This document shows, in pieces, positions 7,220 to 14,233 of a stretch of DNA of 24,824 nucleotides (positions are counted from its first letter, which is position 1; each line of letters starts with the position of its first letter). The stretch comes from an uncultured Amaricoccus sp. (GTDB lineage Bacteria > Pseudomonadota > Alphaproteobacteria > Rhodobacterales > Rhodobacteraceae): contig NZ_CALLYO010000571.1 in assembly GCF_937858865.1 (NCBI RefSeq), positions 1-24,824 on the forward strand, read 5' to 3'. The notes under the pieces are model-generated. The model did no database searches, had not been told where the DNA came from, and saw only the letters and a list, made by a program, of their open reading frames with translations. The position numbers and the translations under genes are program-made.

Positions 7220-8842
7220 TCAGGCCTGGGTGCGCAGTTCGCGCCGCAGGATCTTGCCGACGTTGGACTTCGGCAGCGCGTCGATGAAGACGATCTGCTT
7301 CGGCACCTTGTAGCCGGCGAGCTCCTTGCGGCAGTGCGCGATCACGTCCGCCTCGCTGACGGTCGCGCCCGGCGTCTTCACGGCGTAGACGCGCACCGCC
7401 TCGCCGCTCTTCTCGTCGGGGACGCCGATGCAGGCGCATTCGGCGATCCCCGCGCAGGCGGTGACGGTCGCCTCGACCTCGTTCGGATAGACGTTGAAGC
7501 CCGAGACCAGGATCATGTCCTTCTTGCGGTCGACGATCTTGACGAAGCCGTCCTCGGTGAAGACGCCGATGTCGCCGGTGCGGAAGTAGCCGTAGTCGGT
7601 GAAGGCGGCGGCGTTGGCCTGCTCGTTGTTCCAGTAGCCCTGCATCACCTGCGGCCCGCGGGCGCAGATCTCGCCGGCCTCGCCCTCGGCGACCGGGCGG
7701 CCCTCGTCGTCGAGGAGCGCGATGTCGGTCGAGGGCAGCGGCAGCCCGCAGGCGCCGGAGAACTCAGCCCCGGCGATCGGGTTCAGGCAGAGGATCGGCG
7801 AGGTCTCGGAGAGGCCGTAGCCCTCCTTGATGTGGTGGCCGGTCAGCGCCTTCCACTTCTCGGAGGTCGCCGGGATCACGGCGGAGCCGCCGCCGATGGC
7901 GATCTTGTAGTTGGAGAGGTCGATCTCGCCGAAGCGGGGATGCGCGCTCAGCCCCTGGAACAGGGTGTTGACCGCCGGCAGCACCGAGAATTTCGCGTCC
8001 TTGATCGCGTCGATGAAGCCGTCCATGTCGCGCGGGTTCGGGATCAGGATGCTGCGCGCCCCGACGCTGGCGTAGGCGAGCATCATCATCAGCCCGAAGA
8101 TGTGGTAGAGCGGCAGGGCGAGGACCAGGGCCTCGCGGCCGGGCTCTGTCGCCTCGGGCAGGAACGCCTTGAACTGCTCGGTGTTGGCGACGAGGTTGCG
8201 GTGGGAGAGCACCGCACCCTTGGAGAGGCCGGTGGTGCCGCCGGTATACTGGAAGAAGAGGATGTCGGTGCCCTCGAGCGCCACCGGCTCGAACGGCAGG
8301 TCGCGGCCCTCGGCGAGGACGTCGGCGAAGCGCACCGTGTCGGCGAGGCGGCCGTCGACGGCCGGCGAGGGGATCGGCAGGCCGATGCCGTCGCCGAGGT
8401 CGACGGTGATCGCGGTCGTGACCGGCGTCTCGTCGATGATCTCCGCGAGCGTGGGCGTCGAGCCGCCGAAGATGATGATCGTCTTGGCGCCGGCGTCGTT
8501 CAGCTGATGCGCAAGCTCGCGCGGCGTGTAGAGCGGGTTGACGTTCACCTGCGCCGCGCCGGCCCGGACGATGCCGAGCATGGCGATCGGGAAGGCGAAG
8601 ACGTTCGGGCACATCAGCGCGATGCGGTCGCCCCGCCGGACCCCGAGCCGGGTCTGCAGCCAGGCGGCGACCGCGGTCGCCGCGGCGTCGATCTCGGCGT
8701 ATGTCATCGTGCGGCCGAAGCACTCGAAGGCCGGCTGGTCGCCGAAGGCGGCAACGGCCTTGTCGAAGAGAGCGACGACGGACGGATAGGCGTCGGCGTC
8801 GATCTGCGCCGGAATGCTGGCGCCGTGGATGGGCTTGTTCAT
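7220..8842 (-). CDS. fadD: long-chain fatty acid-CoA ligase
   Basis: This enzyme activates free fatty acids to acyl-CoA via an acyl-adenylate at the inner membrane. The ATG at 8842 (MNKPIHGASI) is chosen for its GGGAGGAAGAC upstream sequence, giving 540 aa. It contains the ATP-binding P-loop YTGGTTGLSKGAVLSH (199-214), YGLSETSP in the adenylation core, YFRTGDIG, the fatty-acyl-CoA synthetase signature DRKKDMILVSGFNVYPNEVE and the C-terminal catalytic lysine region SNVGKILRRELR. All motifs are intact, in contrast to the decayed ligase at 15545-16498. It lies downstream of the phasin (65-nt gap) and directly upstream of the MaoC hydratase, placing fatty-acid activation in the PHA operon. Confidence 0.93.
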   Translation of the reverse strand: MNKPIHGASIPAQIDADAYPSVVALFDKAVAAFGDQPAFECFGRTMTYAEIDAAATAVAAWLQTRLGVRRGDRIALMCPNVFAFPIAMLGIVRAGAAQVNVNPLYTPRELAHQLNDAGAKTIIIFGGSTPTLAEIIDETPVTTAITVDLGDGIGLPIPSPAVDGRLADTVRFADVLAEGRDLPFEPVALEGTDILFFQYTGGTTGLSKGAVLSHRNLVANTEQFKAFLPEATEPGREALVLALPLYHIFGLMMMLAYASVGARSILIPNPRDMDGFIDAIKDAKFSVLPAVNTLFQGLSAHPRFGEIDLSNYKIAIGGGSAVIPATSEKWKALTGHHIKEGYGLSETSPILCLNPIAGAEFSGACGLPLPSTDIALLDDEGRPVAEGEAGEICARGPQVMQGYWNNEQANAAAFTDYGYFRTGDIGVFTEDGFVKIVDRKKDMILVSGFNVYPNEVEATVTACAGIAECACIGVPDEKSGEAVRVYAVKTPGATVSEADVIAHCRKELAGYKVPKQIVFIDALPKSNVGKILRRELRTQA

Positions 8843-8907
8843 GTCTTCCTCCCGGTTCAGGGTCAGCTGCTGGTTGCGGCCCCGCCCGCGCGGCGGGGCC
8901 AGGTGTC

Positions 8908-9285
8908 TCATTCGGCCTTGTCGCGCCGGAGGAGGTCCGCGATCGGCGCGACCACCTCCTCGGTGCGGTAGCGGGCGATATCGACGAACTCCTTGGCGTG
9001 GGTCGCCGACATCTCGAGGCGGTTCTGGGCGTAGGCGGCCTGCAGCTCGGCGAGCTCGCGCAGGGAGCCGGCCCGGATCGAGGTGCGCAGGTGCTCGCCC
9101 GTTTCGCGCAGCGTCTCCCCGCCGATCTCGCCGAGCGTGCGGCCGAGCTCGAACAGGCCGGCGACATAGGCCTTGCCGCCCGCCTGGACGGCGCCGCCGA
9201 TGCCGGCGGCGATCTCGCGGGTCCGCTCGAGGCGGGTGCGCTCGGCCGTGCCGTCGGCGTCGATCGTGTCGATGGTCGTGGTCAT
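8908..9285 (-). CDS. phasin family protein
   Basis: A small amphipathic helical protein predicted to coat PHA granules. Two in-frame ATGs exist, 9297 and 9285. GGAG lies 6-7 nt before the second, so 9285 is preferred (125 aa, MTTTIDTIDADG). Residues about 15-65 form an Ala/Gly-rich helix (IAAGIGGAVQAGGKAYVAGLFELGRTLG). A second helix follows, with LAELQAAYAQNRLEMSATHAKEFVDIARYRTEEVVAPIADLLRR, which is the typical phasin heptad pattern with regular Gln/Tyr/Ala spacing. The operon position between fadL and fadD, with phaC downstream, supports the call. Its closest relatives may be the short GA-type phasins, which lack the long C-terminal extension. Confidence 0.85.
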   Translation of the reverse strand: MTTTIDTIDADGTAERTRLERTREIAAGIGGAVQAGGKAYVAGLFELGRTLGEIGGETLRETGEHLRTSIRAGSLRELAELQAAYAQNRLEMSATHAKEFVDIARYRTEEVVAPIADLLRRDKAE

Positions 9286-9318
9286 TCGCTTCTCCATGGG
9301 TGTGTGGGGCGGTTGCCG

Positions 9319-10425
9319 TCAGAACGGCGCGGTGATCGTGAGGCCGACGCCGAGCGCGTAGTTGTCGGAGAACTCGGCGCTGGCGAAGGGCCCCTTGATG
9401 TCGGAGTCGCCGAGCCAGCGATACTCAACGCCGCCGGCGATCTTGATGCCCTTGTCGGTGGTGTAGCTCCCGCCGACACCGAGGCCGAAGGCACCGTCGG
9501 TCGGGTTGAGCGGCCCGAGCGTCTTGTTGATGCTCGGCTCGTAGAGTGCCTGCACCGCGCCGCTCCAGTGTTCGGTCAGCTGCCTGCCGACGCCGAGCTT
9601 GTAGGTCCAGATGTTATAGTCCTTCGAGGCGAGGATCGCGTCGAAATTCTCGGCGAGCCCGGGGGCCCGCACCTGCCAGCCCTCGTAGTTCGTCCACCGG
9701 GCCGACCCGAACAGCAGGGTCTTCGGCGCGATGCCGGTCTGGAAGTCGAGGTTGACCGACCGCGGCATCTCGATGTCGGTCTCGCCGTCGAAGACCATGC
9801 CGCCGACGGCATCGGGGAAGGTCTCGGTCGAGTCGAGGCTGAAGTCGATCGCGGACCCGTAGGTCAGCGCGATGAGCAGCGCCTTCTCCGGGATCGTGTA
9901 GGCCGCGCCGATGACATAGCCGAGCCCCCAGTCGTCGTCGCCCTGGAAGCTGTAGCCCGACAGCGGCCCGTAGGCCGCGCCCACCGTCGCGGCGTCGCCG
10001 CCGAAGCGCGCGACCCGCGGCCCGCCGTAGACGCTGAAGTTCTTGTTCAGCTTGTACCGGGCCAGCACGGTGCCCTCCACCGAGTGGAAGTCGGCGAACG
10101 TGCCGCCGAAGGCGAAGTTGGACGGGGCGTAGGCCAGGTCGGCGCCGTAGGGCTCGTCGATGATGAAGGCCACCGACCACTTGTCGTTGAGGTCCTTCTT
10201 GATGCCGCCGCCGTAGCGCAGGAAGTCCTCGGCGGAGTCGTCGCTCCGGGTTCCGAAGGAGTCGACGCCGGTGACGGTGGGGATGCCGTAGGCGAGTTCG
10301 AGCTGGACGACGTCGCCTTTCTCGAAGAGCAGCGTCACGGGCTGGCCGGATTTTTCGAGACCGCCGGCCTGGACGGCCAGGGGTGCGGCGAGCAGGCACG
10401 TCGAGGCGAGGAGTGCGGTTCTCAT
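9319..10425 (-). CDS. fadL: FadL-like outer-membrane fatty-acid transport protein
   Basis: A 368-aa outer-membrane beta-barrel with a signal peptide (MRTALLASTCLLAAPLAVQA, cleavage after VQA). It contains alternating-residue strands throughout and ends in a C-terminal aromatic (LGVGLTITAPF), the usual barrel-assembly signal. The strand pattern (FRYGGGIKKDLNDKWSVAF, LNKNFSVYGGPRV, WGLGYVIGAAYTI, SVNLDFQTGIAPKTLLFGSARW, YKLGVGRQLTEHWSG) fits the OmpP1/FadL/TodX family. The N-terminal hatch segment appears shorter than in E. coli FadL, whose length is above 420 aa. It would take up hydrophobic substrates for the FadD encoded downstream. CAGGAAACC precedes the ATG at 10425, and the gene follows the YeiH-type transporter by 37 nt. 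Confidence 0.82.
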   Translation of the reverse strand: MRTALLASTCLLAAPLAVQAGGLEKSGQPVTLLFEKGDVVQLELAYGIPTVTGVDSFGTRSDDSAEDFLRYGGGIKKDLNDKWSVAFIIDEPYGADLAYAPSNFAFGGTFADFHSVEGTVLARYKLNKNFSVYGGPRVARFGGDAATVGAAYGPLSGYSFQGDDDWGLGYVIGAAYTIPEKALLIALTYGSAIDFSLDSTETFPDAVGGMVFDGETDIEMPRSVNLDFQTGIAPKTLLFGSARWTNYEGWQVRAPGLAENFDAILASKDYNIWTYKLGVGRQLTEHWSGAVQALYEPSINKTLGPLNPTDGAFGLGVGGSYTTDKGIKIAGGVEYRWLGDSDIKGPFASAEFSDNYALGVGLTITAPF

Positions 10426-10462
10426 TGTGGTTTCCTGAGGTTGAGGGGCTTGGTGGCCGCGA

Positions 10463-11521
10463 TCAGAGGGCGAAGTGGACGACGGCGATTGCCGCGCCGA
10501 GGAGGAAGAGGGTTTCGGCGACGACCAGGATCAGGTGGCGGGGGCCGAGGTCGACCATCGCCTTGAGCGAGGTGCGGATGCCGAGGGCGGCGATCGCCAC
10601 GGTCAGCAGCCACGTCGAAAGGGTCGAGGCGTTGCTCTGCACCACGGCGGGGACGAGGCCGGTGCTGTTCAGCAGCACGCAGACCACGAAGCCGATGAGG
10701 AAGAGCGGCAGCCCTACGCGCTTGCCCTCGCCCTTGCCGATGACGAGCGTGATCGCGAGGAGGACGATCGGCAGCATCGCGACGCGCTCGAGCTTGACGA
10801 GGGTGGCGAGGTTGCCGGCGACGTCGCTGACCGCGTAGCCCGCGCCGACGACCTGGGCGACGTCGTGGATCGTCGCGCCGATCAGGAAGCCGGTCTGGGC
10901 GTCGTCGAAGCCGAGGAGCGCGGTCACGATCGGGTAGGTGATCATCGCGATGGTCGAGAGCGTGGTGACCGCCATCACGGTGAAGAGCGTGTCCTTCTCG
11001 AGCTCGGTCCGCCGCGGCAGCACCGCCGAGATGGCGAGCGCGGCCGAGGCGCCGCAGATCGCCACCGCGCCGCCGGTCAGCAGTCCGAAGCGCCAGTGCC
11101 GGCCGACGAGCGGCGCGAAGAGGATGCCGAAGGCGATCGTCGCGACGAGGAGGCCTGCGACCGCGACGACCGAGCCGGCGCCGAGCGAGGCGATCTCCGA
11201 CAGGCTGAGGCGGAAGCCGAGCAGGGCGACGCCGGTGCGCAGCAGCGTCTTCGAGGCGAACTCGATGCCGGGGGCGCAGCGCTCGTCGGTGGAGAGGAAG
11301 TTGAAGGCGATGCCGAAGAGCAGCGCGAAGAGCATCGCCGGCGCGCTGTAGTGGTCGGCGAAGAAGCGCGCGGCGGCGGCGACGGCGAGGGCGAGCAGCA
11401 CGCCGCGGTAGGACGTCTTGCAGATCCATACCGCGCGGCCGATGAGGCCGGAAGGGGCCGGCGTGTCCGGCCCGGCGTCGACGGCGGGTGCTGCCTCGAG
11501 CGCAAGCGAAGTGTTGGCCAT
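10463..11521 (-). CDS. YeiH/UPF0324 family putative sulfate exporter
   Basis: An inner-membrane protein of 352 aa with about ten hydrophobic segments. The ATG at 11521 (MANTSLALEAAP) follows GGAGGAAACACC; an upstream reading runs through a repeat and is rejected. Family marks are APAMLFALLFGIAFNFL, CAPGIEFASKTLLRTGVALLGFRLS, GAVAICGASAALAISAVLP, the IGATIHDVAQVVGAGYAVS motif and the final LGIRTSLKAMVDLG segment. The family is annotated as putative sulfate/sulfite exporters, partly because relatives neighbour taurine-degradation genes, but direct transport proof is limited. Here it sits between two TauD-type dioxygenases and the PHA operon, 37 nt upstream of fadL, so it may be first in the PHA transcript or last in the dioxygenase island. 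Confidence 0.87.
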   Translation of the reverse strand: MANTSLALEAAPAVDAGPDTPAPSGLIGRAVWICKTSYRGVLLALAVAAAARFFADHYSAPAMLFALLFGIAFNFLSTDERCAPGIEFASKTLLRTGVALLGFRLSLSEIASLGAGSVVAVAGLLVATIAFGILFAPLVGRHWRFGLLTGGAVAICGASAALAISAVLPRRTELEKDTLFTVMAVTTLSTIAMITYPIVTALLGFDDAQTGFLIGATIHDVAQVVGAGYAVSDVAGNLATLVKLERVAMLPIVLLAITLVIGKGEGKRVGLPLFLIGFVVCVLLNSTGLVPAVVQSNASTLSTWLLTVAIAALGIRTSLKAMVDLGPRHLILVVAETLFLLGAAIAVVHFAL

Positions 11522-11590
11522 GATCGGTGTTTCCTCCAGCTGATGCGCCACTTGGCGTCTATGGGCTTCGGGATAGCGGCGGGGGTGGTT

Positions 11591-11660
11591 GCCCGTCCCC
11601 CCACCCGTAGGGGGGGCTCCCCTCGCAAGGGGGGGAAACGAAGACGGGGGGTCGAAGCTT
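11591..11660. repeat. G/C-tract hairpin repeat, copy 1
   Basis: The 26-nt core at 11591-11616 (GCCCGTCCCCCCACCCG followed by TA and a seven-G run) matches the copy at 14115-14140 at 25 of 26 positions. It folds as C-tract against G-tract and is followed by another C/G-tract pair and AAGCTT. It lies in the 291-nt gap between the Bfd-like gene (11813-12088) and the YeiH-type gene, which holds no other recognisable feature. Confidence 0.75.
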
Positions 11661-11812
11661 CGTCCAGGGCGCCGACGGCCAGCTCGTTGGTGCCCATCAA
11701 GAGGAAACGGCACCAGACGCACTTCGGCGCCCGGTGCCGGCTTCAGAGCGGTTACGGGTGCGTCTCGGCCAGCCCGGCCCGGTGGGCCGCGCCCTGCATT
11801 CCGGTAGGGAAT

Positions 11813-12088
11813 CTAGACCGCCGGGCGGAGGGGTGGCTCGGCCGCTTCCGGCTCCACGGCCGGCGTCGGTGGCCGCAGCCCGCGCAGCTCGGCCGGAACG
11901 GCAAACTGCTCGTCGGAGCGCATGTGGTCCACGAACTCCCGGACGCATCCGCCGCACCGGGGCGCCTTGCCGAGTGCGCGGTAGACCTTGCCCGGCGTGA
12001 TGACGGCGCGTGGGTCGGACGTTCGAATCGCGGCGATGGCCTCGCTGATGTCGCTGTCGGTAACGCCAGAGCAGAAGCAGATGATCAT
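11813..12088 (-). CDS. Bfd-like [2Fe-2S] protein, copy 1
   Basis: A 91-aa small ferredoxin-like protein. Its four presumptive [2Fe-2S] ligands are Cys4 and Cys6 (CFC) and Cys45 and Cys48 (CGGC), the CxC...CxxC pattern of bacterioferritin-associated ferredoxin. The gap between pairs is longer than in E. coli Bfd (C4, C6, C38, C41). The middle is helical, with the TPGKVYRALGK motif shared with the copy at 15199-15489. A Pro/Ala/Glu-rich tail of about 25 residues follows. The ATG at 12088 is preceded by GAGAGG. No bacterioferritin or FMN reductase gene is nearby. Its partner may instead be a dioxygenase or transporter of the island. Confidence 0.85.
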   Translation of the reverse strand: MIICFCSGVTDSDISEAIAAIRTSDPRAVITPGKVYRALGKAPRCGGCVREFVDHMRSDEQFAVPAELRGLRPPTPAVEPEAAEPPLRPAV

Positions 12089-12234
12089 CGGTGAGGCCTC
12101 TCGGTCTATGTGGCAAGCGGGTGCCAGCGACTGGAGCGCCGAGCCGTGCTTTTCGCCGTGCTCACAGCGCTTCCTTGATTGTGGCGCCCGTGGCGGATCG
12201 GTCGGAGATAGCGACGGAGGGCTTCCCCGCGTCC

Positions 12235-12255
12235 GGCCACCCGTGGAGGGTGGCC
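12235..12255. terminator. perfect 8-bp hairpin in the gap after the MFS gene
   Basis: GGCCACCC (12235-12242) and GGGTGGCC (12248-12255) form a perfect stem with loop GTGGA. No T-run follows on the minus strand. It may be a secondary terminator or processing stem in the 247-nt gap between the MFS gene and the Bfd-like gene. Confidence 0.4.
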
Positions 12256-12285
12256 TCCGTTTCCAGCCGCGGGGAGAGGAATGCG

Positions 12286-12316
12286 CGCGGCCCGCCTTCG
12301 GGGAGGACGGGCCGCG
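12286..12316 (-). terminator. hairpin just after the MFS stop codon
   Basis: CGCGGCCCG (12286-12294) pairs with CGGGCCGCG (12308-12316), 9 bp with a 13-nt loop, starting about 20 nt past the MFS stop. On the minus strand it is followed by CATTCCTCT, a weak pyrimidine tract. The position suits an intrinsic terminator for the transporter transcript. Confidence 0.5.
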
Positions 12317-12335
12317 GTCTCGAGATTCGGTCCGG

Positions 12336-13721
12336 TCAGTGCGCCGGCGCGACTCCGGTCGGGGCGGGCGCCGGGACGAGCGTCTTCTCGCGCCATTCGG
12401 CCGCCGCGGCGCGGGTCGTGGCGTAGGTCGCGAAGCCGCTGCGGAAAATCAGCACGCCAATCGTCCCGGCGGTCACGCAGGTGATGACGATGGCGAGGCC
12501 GACCTTCGACGGGTCGCGCAGCACGTAGTCGGTGAGCAGTCCGACCGCCACCGGGCCGAAGCCGGCGCCGATGATGTTCAGGGTGCCGGTATAGAGCGCG
12601 GCAACCTGTCCCCGCATCGGCGCGGGCGCGGTGTCCTGGATGATCGAGGGACCGACGCCGAGCAGCGAGAAGGAGAAGGACGCCGCCAGGGTCAGGAAGA
12701 CGATCGTGAGCACGGGGTTCCCGGCGTACACCATCCCGGTGCTGGTGATCGCCATGCCGGCGCAGCAGAGCGCACCGACGCGCAGGTTCGCATGCGCTAT
12801 CCCCTTGCGCCGCCAGAAGTCGGCGAGGCCGGTGGCGGTGAGCACGCCGACCGGGCCGGCGATCGTGATGATGACGCCGAGCGCCTTGCCGATCTGCGGA
12901 TAGGTCCAGCCGAGCTCGCGGACGAAGTAGGTCGGGGTCCAGCCGGCCCAGGCATAGATGGTCAGGGTGTAGAAGCCGACGCCGAGCAAGGCCGCGGTGA
13001 AGCATGTGCGGTGGGCCTTGAGGTAGGCGACGGTCTCCGCGACCGGCACGCCCTGCGTCGGGGTGCCGCGGGCGGCGCCGGCCAGGCGCGGTTCCGGCAC
13101 GGCCAGCATCAGCAGCGCGATGAACACGCCGGGCAGGCCGACCGCGACGAAGGTCGCCTGCCGGGGCAGGAGCTCGCCCAGCACCGGCAGCACGGCCGGG
13201 GAAGCCGTGAACACCCCGAGCAGCAGGCCGCCGGCGAGCAGGCCGATGCCGGCACCCAGCGGGCCGCCGGCGCCGAAGACGCCCATGGCGCGGCCGCGCT
13301 TGTCGGCCGAGAAGACGTCGGCGAGCAGCGACACCGCGCCGGGGATCAGCACCGCCTCGCCGACGGCGACGCCGGTGCGCGCCACGAGCAGGTGCCAGAA
13401 GTCGGTCGCCAGGCCGCTGGCGGCGGTGGCCAGGCTCCAGAGCGCGATGCCGACCGCAATGATGACCCGGCGGTTGCCGCGGTCGATCAGGCGCGAGATC
13501 GGCAGGCCCATGATCGCGTAGAAGGCCGCGAAGGTGAAGCCGTGCAGGAGGCCCATCATCGTGTCGTTGACGCCGAGCGACTTCTGGATCGGCCCGACCA
13601 GCAGGGTCAGGATCTGCCGGTCCATGATCGAGAAGATGTAGGCGAGGAGCAGCACGCCGACGGCGTACCAGGCCCGTCCGGGGGGCGTGAACGTGGGAGA
13701 GGTCGTGTCGGTTCGGTTCAT
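12336..13721 (-). CDS. MFS transporter
   Basis: A major facilitator superfamily permease of 461 aa with twelve hydrophobic segments. TM1 contains YAVGVLLLAYIFSIMDRQIL, with the acidic-Arg motif (MDRQ) typical of the anion:cation symporter/spinster-like branch. The loop 2-3 signature reads GLPISRLIDRGNRRVII, and TM4-5 include GVAVGEAVLIPGAVSLLADVF and GRAMGVFGAGGPLGAGIG. The second half shows WTPTYFVRELGW and FSLLGVGPSIIQDTAPAPMRGQVAALY. Members of this branch usually carry organic anions by proton symport; the substrate cannot be read from sequence. It sits inside the dioxygenase island and is a good candidate for the uptake step. Hairpins lie in both flanking gaps, so it may be its own transcription unit. 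Confidence 0.88.
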   Translation of the reverse strand: MNRTDTTSPTFTPPGRAWYAVGVLLLAYIFSIMDRQILTLLVGPIQKSLGVNDTMMGLLHGFTFAAFYAIMGLPISRLIDRGNRRVIIAVGIALWSLATAASGLATDFWHLLVARTGVAVGEAVLIPGAVSLLADVFSADKRGRAMGVFGAGGPLGAGIGLLAGGLLLGVFTASPAVLPVLGELLPRQATFVAVGLPGVFIALLMLAVPEPRLAGAARGTPTQGVPVAETVAYLKAHRTCFTAALLGVGFYTLTIYAWAGWTPTYFVRELGWTYPQIGKALGVIITIAGPVGVLTATGLADFWRRKGIAHANLRVGALCCAGMAITSTGMVYAGNPVLTIVFLTLAASFSFSLLGVGPSIIQDTAPAPMRGQVAALYTGTLNIIGAGFGPVAVGLLTDYVLRDPSKVGLAIVITCVTAGTIGVLIFRSGFATYATTRAAAAEWREKTLVPAPAPTGVAPAH

Positions 13722-13766
13722 GTCAGAGTTTCCTACGAATGCGGTGTGTCGACAAGCCGGCGGCGC

Positions 13767-13784
13767 GCCGGAGTGCGCTCCGGC
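13767..13784. other. 7-bp hairpin upstream of the MFS gene
   Basis: GCCGGAG (13767-13773) and CTCCGGC (13778-13784) enclose the tetraloop TGCG, about 45 nt upstream of the MFS start. It could be an operator, a leader stem or a terminator remnant. Nothing in the sequence decides between these. Confidence 0.35.
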
Positions 13785-13826
13785 ACCCGCCGCGGACGTT
13801 CGGCAGTGAGGTTGGAAGTCGGGAGA

Positions 13827-13846
13827 CGGGCCGCGCGGGCGGCCCG
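13827..13846 (-). terminator. 8-bp hairpin after the four-cysteine small gene
   Basis: CGGGCCGC (13827-13834) and GCGGCCCG (13839-13846) with a GCGG loop lie 17 nt past the stop of the 59-aa gene. TCTCCC follows on the minus strand. This is a plausible terminator or attenuator upstream of the MFS gene. Confidence 0.45.
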
Positions 13847-13862
13847 GACGGGCGCCGGCGGT

Positions 13863-14042
13863 TCAGGTGTCGGGGCGCCCCTCGGCCGGGCCCGCCATGC
13901 GGCGGATCGCGGCGAGCGTCGGGCAGGCGCGCTGCATTGCGACCGGGCAGGTCACTTCCTTGCCTTCGATCGCTGCGCAGACCGCCGCCAGGCGCGCGCA
14001 GGGCGGAAGCAGGATCGGGGCGGCGGTGATCGCGAGTGTCAT
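13863..14042 (-). CDS. 59-aa four-cysteine protein, hypothetical
   Basis: A short gene read directly from the minus strand: ATG at 14042, TGA at 13863-13865. It has a strong ribosome binding site, GGAGGAAACGCC immediately before the ATG, almost the same as that of the YeiH-type gene. The product begins MTLAITAAPILLPPCARLAA and has Cys15, Cys22, Cys32 and Cys40 (spacings 6, 9 and 7), with CPVAMQRACPTLAAIRRMAG in the second half. No signal peptide or known domain is seen. Four spaced Cys in so short a protein suggest metal or Fe-S binding or two disulfides; that is inference. It lies in the island between the first TauD-like dioxygenase gene and the MFS gene. Confidence 0.65.
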   Translation of the reverse strand: MTLAITAAPILLPPCARLAAVCAAIEGKEVTCPVAMQRACPTLAAIRRMAGPAEGRPDT

Positions 14043-14114
14043 GGCGTTTCCTCCGTCGTGTCGCTCGTGTCGCTCTTCGGCGTCTGTGCCCCGATCCTAG
14101 AGAGCCGCCCCGTC

Positions 14115-14168
14115 GCCCGTCCCCCCACCCGAAGGGGGGGAGAAGGGGGGTGGGGCTCCGCGAAGCTC
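14115..14168. repeat. G/C-tract hairpin repeat, copy 2
   Basis: The core at 14115-14140 matches copy 1 at 25 of 26 positions. It is followed by a second G-run, TGGGG and CTCCGCGAAGCTC. It occupies the 191-nt gap between the first TauD-like dioxygenase gene and the four-cysteine small gene. Confidence 0.75.
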
Positions 14169-14233
14169 GGCGCGCTCGGCCGGGACTGCCGGGGCGCCGC
14201 GGCGCGTCGCGAAGCGGGTCGACCGGGGCCGGC

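Noticed and set aside
4897..7287. 796-codon plus-strand open frame spanning phaZ, phaC and the MaoC gene
   Set aside because: It covers several well-identified minus-strand genes and shows no domain. It is a GC-driven absence of stops.
12089..12335. Possible small gene or RNA in the gap between the MFS and Bfd-like genes
   Set aside because: No frame with a ribosome site and protein-like composition was found. The stretch is explained by two GC hairpins.
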